From Luteimonas endophytica (GTDB lineage Bacteria > Pseudomonadota > Gammaproteobacteria > Xanthomonadales > Xanthomonadaceae), in the NCBI RefSeq assembly GCF_029887875.1, contig NZ_JARXRM010000026.1, positions 19,289-83,288 of the forward strand: a DNA stretch of 64,000 bases. Direction: 5' to 3'. Position numbers and translations under genes: made by a program. This document shows positions 55,428-62,158 of the stretch, in pieces. The notes below the pieces were generated by a model that searched no databases, had not been told where the DNA came from, and saw only the letters and a program-made list of their open reading frames with translations. Positions within the stretch are counted from its first letter, which is position 1. Each line of letters starts with the position of its first letter.

Positions 55428-56372
55428 ATGGCACGCCGCAAGAAGCACGAGGAGCACGGCAACCACGAGGCATGGGCGATTCCCTATGCCGATCTGATGA
55501 CGCTGCTGCTGGCGTTCTTCGTGGTGATGTACGCGATCTCGTCGCTCAACGAGGGCAAGTACCGGGTGCTATCCGATTCGCTGGCGATCGCGTTCAGCGG
55601 GCAGCCGCGCTCGGTCAGCCCGGTCCAGCCCGGCGACCACCAGGTCATGGAGCCCGACGCCGGCCCGCCGTCGCCGCTACAGGCCGGTCCCGGTGCCACC
55701 CGGCCGTCGCCGGTACTGGACTCGCCGCTGCTGCCGTCGCTGGCTTCGCAGATGCGCGTCGACCGGGAGAACCGCGACGCGGACGGCCGCGCGCTGGCCG
55801 AGGCGCGTCAGCAGCTCGACGACATCGCCGCGCAGCTGCACGATGCGCTGGCGCCCCTGGTCGACGCCAAGCTGATCACCATCCACCGCGCCGAGCTGTG
55901 GCTCGAGGTCGAGATCAACAGCGACATCCTGTTCGCCACCGGTTCGGCCTCGCTCGCCGGGAGCGCCCAGCAGCTGCTGTCCACCCTGGCCCGGTTGCTG
56001 CGCGACGTCCCCAATGCGGTACGGGTCGAGGGCTACACCGACGACCGCCCGATCAACACCCTGCAGTTCCCCTCCAACTGGGAGCTGTCGGCCGCCCGCG
56101 CCGCCAGCGTGGTGCACCTGTTCGTGCGCGAACGGATCGCCCCGCAGCGGCTGGTCATGGTGGGCTATGGGGAGTACCGGCCACGCGCCGACAACGCCAC
56201 GGAGGCAGGGCGCAACCGCAACCGCCGGGTGGTGCTGATGGTGCTGGCGGCGCCCGAGGCGACCGGGGACGGCATCGTGCCGGTGCCCGAGGAACCGGCG
56301 GTGGCCAGCGCCCATGCCCGGGCACCCACCCGCGCCGAACCCGGCACGGCCACGGACACAGGAGCAGGATGA
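55428..56372 (+). CDS. motD: Flagellar motor stator protein MotD (MotB family)
   Basis: MotB-family subunit that anchors the stator to peptidoglycan. The 314-residue protein has one membrane helix (about 20-42) with the proton-carrying Asp22 in AIPYADLMTLLLAFFVVMYA, a Pro-rich plug/linker region and an OmpA-like peptidoglycan-binding domain (about 160-285; ATGSASLAGSA, EGYTDDRPI, NWELSAARAASV, GRNRNRRV). It overlaps the next gene by 4 bases. Confidence 0.95.
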   Translation: MARRKKHEEHGNHEAWAIPYADLMTLLLAFFVVMYAISSLNEGKYRVLSDSLAIAFSGQPRSVSPVQPGDHQVMEPDAGPPSPLQAGPGATRPSPVLDSPLLPSLASQMRVDRENRDADGRALAEARQQLDDIAAQLHDALAPLVDAKLITIHRAELWLEVEINSDILFATGSASLAGSAQQLLSTLARLLRDVPNAVRVEGYTDDRPINTLQFPSNWELSAARAASVVHLFVRERIAPQRLVMVGYGEYRPRADNATEAGRNRNRRVVLMVLAAPEATGDGIVPVPEEPAVASAHARAPTRAEPGTATDTGAG

Positions 56373-57154
56373 TGCAAGTCTGGGCGATCGCCAACCAGAA
56401 AGGCGGCGTGGGCAAGACCACCACCACCCTGGCGCTGGGCCGTGGCCTGGCGCTGCTGGGGCAGCGCGTGCTGCTGGTGGACCTCGACCCCCACGGCTCG
56501 CTGACCCGCGCCTTCGGCGTCCCTGCGGAGCCGCAGCCGCCCGGGGTGCTCGAGCTCTTCTCGGCGCCGCCGCTGCCGCTCTCGGAGCTGGCCAGGCCGA
56601 GCCCGCTCGAAGGACTGGACTTCGTGTGCGCGCAAACCGCACTGGCCACCCTGGAGCGGCGCAGCGCCAATCAGCCCGGGCTGGGGCTGGCGCTGTCGCA
56701 GGCGCTGTCGCGCCACACCGGCGGCCACGACTACGTGCTGCTCGACTGCCCGCCCACCCTGGGCCTGTTGATGGTCAACGCGCTGGCCGCGGCCGACCGC
56801 CTGATCGTGCCGACCCAGACCGAGCCGCTGGCGCTGCACGGCCTGGCCGGCATGTGCCGCACCGGGGAAATGATCGAGCGCTCGCGCGGCCGGCTCCTGC
56901 CGGTGGCGGTGCTGCCGACCATGTTCGACCGCCGCACCCGCGCCGGCCGCGAGACCCTGCGGCAGATCCAGGACGACTATCGCGACCGCGCCTGGGGCGA
57001 GGCGGTCCCGATCGATACCCAGCTGTGCAATGCCGACCTCCTCGCCCAGCAGCCCGGCGCGCCGGCCCATCCGGGTCGCGCGCTCGGCGCCTATGCGCGT
57101 GCGCTCGACTGGATCCTGGCCGGCCAGCCGCAGCGCCTGGAGCAGGCCGCATGA
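56369..57154 (+). CDS. ParA-family ATPase (ParC-like, polar chemotaxis array positioning)
   Basis: The 261-residue protein is a ParA/MinD ATPase with Walker A NQKGGVGKTTTT (about 10-21), LLVDLDPHGSLT and LLDCPPTLGLLMVNAL. A ParA homologue in this exact spot (after motC/motD, before a CheW-domain gene) is ParC in Vibrio and related polar-flagellated bacteria, where it places the chemosensory array at the pole. ATG 56372 is the alternative start and has the better distance from GGAG. It overlaps motD and the CheW-domain gene. Confidence 0.88.
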   Translation: MMQVWAIANQKGGVGKTTTTLALGRGLALLGQRVLLVDLDPHGSLTRAFGVPAEPQPPGVLELFSAPPLPLSELARPSPLEGLDFVCAQTALATLERRSANQPGLGLALSQALSRHTGGHDYVLLDCPPTLGLLMVNALAAADRLIVPTQTEPLALHGLAGMCRTGEMIERSRGRLLPVAVLPTMFDRRTRAGRETLRQIQDDYRDRAWGEAVPIDTQLCNADLLAQQPGAPAHPGRALGAYARALDWILAGQPQRLEQAA

Positions 57155-57804
57155 ACGCCCTGCCCGCCGTCGACGCCTACGTCGACCTGCTGCTCTCCAA
57201 TCCGGTGCCCGAAGCGGTGCCGACGCCCGCCCCGCAGCCGGTCCCGGCCGCCAGGCCGACGCCGCTGCCTGCGCCGGCACCTGCGCCGCGCCCCGAGCCG
57301 GCCTTCGCCCAGGTGGAGCATTCCGGCCGCGATGCCGACACCAACGAGGGCGAGCGCCGGCGCCGTGCCGGCGACCGCACCACGCGCTGGCTGCGGCTGC
57401 GCTGCGGCGCCCAGGTCTATGCGCTGGAGCTGCTGAAGATCCGCGAGGTGGTCCTGCCGGCCCCGCTGCTGCCGATGCGCGGCGCCACCGCGGCGATGGC
57501 CGGGGTGATGAACCTGCGCGGCCAGGTGGTGCCGGTGATCGACCTGGGGGTGCACCTGGACCAGGTGGCGGTGGAGGACGGCCCTGCCGTGCGCATCGTG
57601 GTGCTGGAGGAATCCGGCGAAGTGCTCGGGCTGCGCGTGTCCGCGGTCGAGGACGTCACCCGCCTGGGGGAGCACCAGATCGAGCCGCCCGATCACGTGC
57701 GCGTCGGCCGGACCGGCGACGACCGCTTCCGGGGCATCGCCCGCCAGGCCGGCCGGCTGCTGATCCTGCTCGACGCCTCGCGCCTGCTAGGTGCGCAGGT
57801 GTGA
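57151..57804 (+). CDS. CheW-domain protein, ParP-like
   Basis: The 217-residue protein has a Pro/Ala-rich N-terminal region (about 1-75) that begins with VDAYVDLLLSNP and a C-terminal CheW-like domain (about 77-215; LRLRCGAQVYALELLKIREVV, GVMNLRGQVVPVIDLG). Such a long Pro-rich N-terminal region and its coupling to a ParA-like gene fit ParP, which ties CheA arrays to the pole, rather than a plain CheW of about 160 residues. It could serve both roles, since no other cheW is in the window. Confidence 0.85.
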   Translation: MNALPAVDAYVDLLLSNPVPEAVPTPAPQPVPAARPTPLPAPAPAPRPEPAFAQVEHSGRDADTNEGERRRRAGDRTTRWLRLRCGAQVYALELLKIREVVLPAPLLPMRGATAAMAGVMNLRGQVVPVIDLGVHLDQVAVEDGPAVRIVVLEESGEVLGLRVSAVEDVTRLGEHQIEPPDHVRVGRTGDDRFRGIARQAGRLLILLDASRLLGAQV

Positions 57805-57819
57805 TCCGGCCCGCGCGCC

Positions 57820-57846
57820 TAAAGAACCCCGCTTGCGGGCCGTTAA
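57820..57846 (+). promoter_or_regulatory. Sigma-28 promoter of the STAS-cheY-cheA set
   Basis: TAAAG (57820-57824) and GCCGTTAA (57839-57846) are 14 bases apart. The downstream ATG is 31 bases after the -10 box, with GGAG about 7 bases ahead of it. It separates the second signalling set from the motC operon while keeping it in the FliA regulon. Confidence 0.88.
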
Positions 57847-57877
57847 ACAGGATCGAGCCATCCGTTGTGGAGTTTCG

Positions 57878-58189
57878 ATGAGCGCTGTGCCCCTGGGCGA
57901 GGACCTCGGAATCGAGTCCTGCACCGAGCTGAAAGACCGCCTGGCACCCTGCCTGGACGAGCAGCGTACGTTGCTGCTGGACGGCAGCCGGGTGACGCGC
58001 GTCCACACCGCCGGCGTGCAGGTCCTGTGCGCGCTGGTGCGCAGCCGCGCCGAGGCCGGGCTGCGCACCGAGCTGGACGGGTGCAGCCAGACGCTGCACG
58101 ACGCGATCCGCCTCCTCGGCCTGGGCGAACAGTTCGGGCTGGGCCCCAATCAACAACCTGCGAAAGACCCCGTGGAGGACGCCGCATGA
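57878..58189 (+). CDS. STAS-domain protein
   Basis: The 103-residue protein is a single STAS domain (LGEDLGIESCTELKDRLAPCL, LLLDGSRVTRVHTAGVQVLCALV). In anti-sigma factor antagonists of this fold the residue after the third strand is a phosphorylated Ser; here the aligned position is Thr in VHTAG, as in many Pseudomonas and Xanthomonas chemotaxis-linked STAS proteins. It overlaps cheY by 4 bases. Its role may be to bind CheA or another partner; no cognate kinase is visible. Confidence 0.85.
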   Translation: MSAVPLGEDLGIESCTELKDRLAPCLDEQRTLLLDGSRVTRVHTAGVQVLCALVRSRAEAGLRTELDGCSQTLHDAIRLLGLGEQFGLGPNQQPAKDPVEDAA

Positions 58190-58551
58190 GCGCTCGCATT
58201 CTGGTAGTGGACGATTCGGCCTCGATGCGGCAGATGGTGTCGTTCGCGCTCACCACGGCCGGCTTCGCCGTGGAGGAGGCCGAGGACGGCAGGGTGGCGC
58301 TGGGACGCGCCCAGGGCGGCAGCTTCAACGCGGTGATCACCGACGTGAACATGCCGAACATGGACGGCATCTCGCTGATCCGCGAATTGCGCCAGCTGCC
58401 GGCCTACAAGTTCACCCCGCTGCTGATGCTGACCACCGAGTCGGGCGCGGACAAGAAGGCCGACGGCAAGGCCGCCGGCGCCACCGGATGGCTGGTCAAG
58501 CCCTTCGACCCCGAGCAGCTGGTCGCCACGGTCCGCAAGGTCGTGAGCTGA
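58186..58551 (+). CDS. cheY: CheY-like response regulator of the second set
   Basis: The 121-residue stand-alone receiver has VVDDSASMRQMV, acceptor Asp53 in ITDVNMPNMDG, Thr in MLTTESGADKK and Lys in LVKPFDPEQL. It is close to the CheY of non-motor or second chemosensory clusters. It overlaps the STAS gene by 4 bases and precedes cheA by 37 bases. It may drain phosphate from, or be the target of, the adjacent CheA. Confidence 0.93.
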   Translation: MSARILVVDDSASMRQMVSFALTTAGFAVEEAEDGRVALGRAQGGSFNAVITDVNMPNMDGISLIRELRQLPAYKFTPLLMLTTESGADKKADGKAAGATGWLVKPFDPEQLVATVRKVVS

Positions 58552-58588
58552 TCCGCCTGCGCAGCCAATCGACTACCGGATCGCGGCC

Positions 58589-60538
58589 ATGAACATGGAT
58601 CTGCAACGCTTCCACGCCACCTTCTTCGAGGAGAGCCACGAAGGCCTCGATGCGATGGAGGCGGCCCTGCTGGCGATCGACGCCGGCAACCGCGATGCCG
58701 AGCTGGTCAATTCGGTGTTCCGCGCCGCGCACTCGATCAAGGGCGGCGCGGCCACCTTCGGCTTCGAGGGCATGGCGGGCCTGACCCACCTGCTCGAGAC
58801 CCTGCTCGACGACATCCGCGGCGGGCGCCGCGAGGCGACCCGCGCGGCGCTCGACGCGATCCTCGGATCGGTCGACGTGCTGCGCGCCCTGCTCGCCGAG
58901 GCCGAACACGGCCGCCCTGCCGACGCGCAGGACGTGCAGGCCGCGCGCGCGCGCCTGGAAGCGGTGCTCGGCGCCGAGCCCGGCGCGGCCGCGGCAGCGG
59001 CCGCGGACGAGCCCGCCAACGCCGGGCCCGAAGGTTGGCGGATCGGGTTCGCGCCGGCGCCTTCGCTGTTCATGAGCGGCAACGATCCGCTGCGGATCCT
59101 GCGCGAGCTCGCGCATCTCGGGCCGCTCGAGGTCGCCGCCAGGCTGGACCGGTTGCCCGACTTCGCCCAGCTCGACCCGCTGGAGGCCTGCCTGGCCTGG
59201 GACCTGGGCCTGCTGGCCCGGGTGCCGCGCGCGGCCGTGGACGAGGTGTTCTCCTGGGTCGAGGACGAATGCGAGCTGGATATCCAGCCGGTGACGGCGG
59301 CACTCCCGCCCGCCGCGGACGGCAGCCCCGCACCGGCTGGAGCCAAGGTGCATTCGATCTCCGAATCCGGGGAGAGCTCGGTACGGGTGAGCGTCGACAA
59401 GATCGACGCGCTGATCAACCTGGTCGGCGAGCTGGTGATCACCCAGGCCATGCTCAAGCAGGCCAGTTCCAGCGTCGATCCCGCCCTGGCCGAGCGCCTG
59501 TTCACCGGGCTCGAGCAACTCGAGCGCAACACCCGCGACCTCCAGGAAGCGGTCATCGGCGTGCGCATGCTCCCGGTCGATGCCGTGTTCCGCCGCTTCC
59601 CGCGGCTGGTCCGCGACCTGTCCGCGCGGCTCGGCAAGCAGGTGCTGCTGCGGACCATCGGCGAAGGCACCGAGCTGGACAAGGGCCTGATCGAGAAGGT
59701 CGCCGATCCGCTGGTGCACCTGGTGCGCAACGCGATCGACCACGGCCTCGAGGATCCCGCGACCCGCAGCGCCGGCGGCAAGCCGGAAACCGGCACCATC
59801 ACCCTCGCCGCCTCGCACCAGGGCGGGCATATCGTGATCGAAGTATCCGACGACGGGCGCGGGCTCAACCGCGAACGGATCCTGGCCAAGGCGCTGGAGC
59901 GCGGGCTTCCGGTGCCCGAGAACCCCACCGACGCCCAGGTCTGGGACCTGGTGTTCCAGCCGGGCTTCTCCACCAACGACGAGGTCACCGACCTGTCGGG
60001 CCGCGGCGTCGGCATGGACGTGGTCCGGCGCAACATCCAGGGCCTGGGCGGGGAGGTCGAGCTGCACAGCAGGCAGGGCAGCGGCACCCGCGTGGTGATC
60101 CGCCTGCCGCTCACCCTGGCGATCCTCGACGGCATGAGCGTGACCGCCGGCGGCGAGGTGCTGATCCTGCCGCTCACCCACGTGCTCGAAGCGCTGCAGC
60201 CGGGCCAGGCCGACGTGCGCACCGTGGCCGGCAGCGGCCGCGTGCTCCAGGTCCGCGGAGAGTACCTGCCGCTGGTGTCGCTGGCCGAGGTCTACGGCTA
60301 CGGCGCCGGTGGCGATGCCGAGCCGCTGGTGGTGGTCGTCGAGGGCGATGGCCAGAAGATCGCGCTGGAGGTCGACGAACTGGTCGGCCAGCAACAGGTC
60401 GTGGTCAAGAGCATCGAACACAACTACCGCCGCGTGCACGGCGTCTCCGGCGCCACCATCCTCGGCGATGGCCGGGTCGCGCTGATCGTCGACGTCGGCG
60501 GCCTGGTCCGCGCGCAGCGCATGCCGCAGGCGGCCTGA
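58589..60538 (+). CDS. cheA: Chemotaxis histidine kinase CheA (second set)
   Basis: The 649-residue kinase has P1 with acceptor His48 in AAHSIKGGAATFG, a P2-like domain (about 148-240; WRIGFAPAPSLFMSGNDPLRIL to WVEDECELDI), dimerisation (about 268-330), ATPase (NAIDHGLEDP, DDGRGLN, GFSTNDEVTDLSGRGVGMDVV) and CheW-like P5 domain. Unlike the CheA at 52745 it has a P2 domain and lacks the DDEFEALLDQL motifs. No cheW, cheR or cheB is seen in the window for this set; they may lie beyond the right edge. Confidence 0.96.
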   Translation: MNMDLQRFHATFFEESHEGLDAMEAALLAIDAGNRDAELVNSVFRAAHSIKGGAATFGFEGMAGLTHLLETLLDDIRGGRREATRAALDAILGSVDVLRALLAEAEHGRPADAQDVQAARARLEAVLGAEPGAAAAAAADEPANAGPEGWRIGFAPAPSLFMSGNDPLRILRELAHLGPLEVAARLDRLPDFAQLDPLEACLAWDLGLLARVPRAAVDEVFSWVEDECELDIQPVTAALPPAADGSPAPAGAKVHSISESGESSVRVSVDKIDALINLVGELVITQAMLKQASSSVDPALAERLFTGLEQLERNTRDLQEAVIGVRMLPVDAVFRRFPRLVRDLSARLGKQVLLRTIGEGTELDKGLIEKVADPLVHLVRNAIDHGLEDPATRSAGGKPETGTITLAASHQGGHIVIEVSDDGRGLNRERILAKALERGLPVPENPTDAQVWDLVFQPGFSTNDEVTDLSGRGVGMDVVRRNIQGLGGEVELHSRQGSGTRVVIRLPLTLAILDGMSVTAGGEVLILPLTHVLEALQPGQADVRTVAGSGRVLQVRGEYLPLVSLAEVYGYGAGGDAEPLVVVVEGDGQKIALEVDELVGQQQVVVKSIEHNYRRVHGVSGATILGDGRVALIVDVGGLVRAQRMPQAA

Positions 60539-60543
60539 CGTCT

Positions 60544-60554
60544 CCCCCCCCCCC
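60544..60554. repeat. Homopolymer tract of 11 C
   Basis: Eleven consecutive C bases lie 5 bases after the second cheA stop and 60 bases before the porin ATG. Such tracts are prone to slipped-strand length change. The region is short and could also be the site of sequencing error, but the run is directly in the porin upstream region. Confidence 0.9.
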
Positions 60555-60614
60555 TCCCTTCTGTCGCCGGCGCGCCTTCGGGTGCACGGCCGCTCCTTCA
60601 ACACAGGACTTGCC

Positions 60615-61808
60615 ATGAAATCCCTGCTTGCCATGGGTATCGCCGCGGCGATGCTGTCCGGGCCCGCACTCGCGGCCGCCGACGCCGGCGCTCCCGGCGC
60701 GCGTGTCTGGCCGCCCGCGGCGACCTTCGCCGACGGCACCGAACTGTCCGCGACGGGCAACGTCGCCTACGACTACAACGGCTTCTCCGGCGACGATGAC
60801 GGCTCCGCCGCCTTCGACGACGCGCATGCCTGGCGCCGGAAGGAGTTCGGCCTGGCCCTGAAACGCAAGGGCGTGTACGAGCTGGGCGCCGGCTTCGATT
60901 TCGAGTCCCGGACCTGGATGGACGTGGGGCTCAAGCTCGAGACCAGCGCGTTCGCCGGTCGCGATCTGGGCAAGCTGCGGCTCGGCCAGAGCAAGGTGCC
61001 GCTCGGCTTCGAAGGCAATACCGCCACCCGCCATTCCGCGTTCCTGGAGAATTCGCTGGCGACGCAGGCGTTCTACCAGGGCCGCCGGATCGGCCTGGAC
61101 TGGACCCTGGACCGCCCCCATGCGGTGTTCAACGCAGGCTACTACCGCGGCGACCTGCAGGGCGGCAACGCCGGCCGCACCGCGTCGGTGCGCGGTGCCT
61201 GGGTGCCGCTGCGCGAGCCCGGCCGGGTGCTGCACCTGGGCGCCTCGGCGACCCGGGAAACCCCCGATTCGCGCATCGGCGAGGATGGCGCGCGGATGCC
61301 CGCGAGCGTGCGCTGGCGCGCGAAGCCGGAAGCCGCGCTGACCTCGGTGCGGCTGGTCGACTCCGGCGCACTGCCGGGCGTCGACGCGATCGACCGCCAG
61401 GGCCTTGAACTGCTCTGGATCGCCGGGCCATGGTCGGTGCAGGGCGAGTACCTGCGGCAGTCGACCAGCCTCGAGGGCGCGCTGCCCACCTACTCGACCG
61501 ACGGCTACTACGTGTTCGCCAGCTGGGTGCTGACGGGAGAATCGCGCGGCTACAGCGGCGGCGGGGCGTCGAACCCGAAGCCGACCGGCCGCCTCGGCGC
61601 ACTGGAACTGCTGGCGCGCTACAGCCACCTCGATCTCGACGACGGCGACATCGCCGGCGGAAGCCAGCGCAACCGCACCCTCGGCGCCAACTGGTACCTC
61701 GGCAAGCACTTCAAGTTCCAGCTCAACTACATCGATGTGAGGGCCGAGCGCGGCACCGCCACCGCCGACCCCGACATCGTCGAGATGCGGACCCAGTTCA
61801 GCTTCTGA
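60615..61808 (+). CDS. Outer-membrane porin, OprO/OprP family
   Basis: The 397-residue precursor has a signal peptide (residues about 1-21, ending ALAA), then alternating beta strands with aromatic girdles and a terminal Phe (MRTQFSF), as needed for BamA-dependent insertion. Family features include LRLGQSKVPLGFEG, HSAFLENSLATQAFYQGRRIGL and YYRGD. Family members carry phosphate or polyphosphate; the ligand here is not shown. ATG 60615 is preferred over the in-frame ATG 60582 because the signal peptide starts there. It lies between cheA and a chemoreceptor gene and is followed by a hairpin. Confidence 0.9.
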   Translation: MKSLLAMGIAAAMLSGPALAAADAGAPGARVWPPAATFADGTELSATGNVAYDYNGFSGDDDGSAAFDDAHAWRRKEFGLALKRKGVYELGAGFDFESRTWMDVGLKLETSAFAGRDLGKLRLGQSKVPLGFEGNTATRHSAFLENSLATQAFYQGRRIGLDWTLDRPHAVFNAGYYRGDLQGGNAGRTASVRGAWVPLREPGRVLHLGASATRETPDSRIGEDGARMPASVRWRAKPEAALTSVRLVDSGALPGVDAIDRQGLELLWIAGPWSVQGEYLRQSTSLEGALPTYSTDGYYVFASWVLTGESRGYSGGGASNPKPTGRLGALELLARYSHLDLDDGDIAGGSQRNRTLGANWYLGKHFKFQLNYIDVRAERGTATADPDIVEMRTQFSF

Positions 61809-61814
61809 CCACGC

Positions 61815-61833
61815 CGCGCGCCGCAGGCGCGCG
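61815..61833 (+). terminator. Probable terminator hairpin after porin
   Basis: CGCGCGCC-GCA-GGCGCGCG is a perfect 8-bp stem with a 3-base loop 6 bases after the porin stop. The T tract is weak (TCTCGC), as is common at very high G+C. Confidence 0.45.
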
Positions 61834-62056
61834 TCTCGCAGCGATCGACCGCCCGCCGCCGCCGTCCTCGGGGCGGCGCGCGCTCGCGTTAGCGGTGGCG
61901 AATCGCGCCGCTGCGCCTGGACACGGCGAGCATCGCTTCGCGTGCGCGCTTGACGCGGGCGGCCGAAGCTCGCTCACGGGACAGGGAAGCGCCGACGGCA
62001 CGGTCGCTGGCGGCGGTCCGACGCTGAACGTTCCGCTACCGTTCGTCGGGCCGACT

Positions 62057-62083
62057 TAAAGCGCAAGGCCGCGCTGTCGATAA
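62057..62083 (+). promoter_or_regulatory. Sigma-28 promoter of the large chemoreceptor
   Basis: TAAAG (62057-62061) and GTCGATAA (62076-62083) are 14 bases apart. The gene start is 75 bases downstream. Confidence 0.88.
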
Positions 62084-62158
62084 CCGTGGCGTACCGGGCA
62101 TCCGCCTGGCACTCGCGTACCGCGCAAGGGTTCGCGAACAACCGCTCCGGAGAGTCCC

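Larger units (their letters stand above)
61809..62158 (+). other. porin-chemoreceptor intergenic region
   Basis: The 350-base gap has a G+C-rich hairpin directly after the porin (61815-61833), a stretch with no recognisable features and the sigma-28 promoter at 62057-62083. The chemoreceptor leader is 75 bases with GGAG close to the ATG. I see no gene. Confidence 0.7.
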
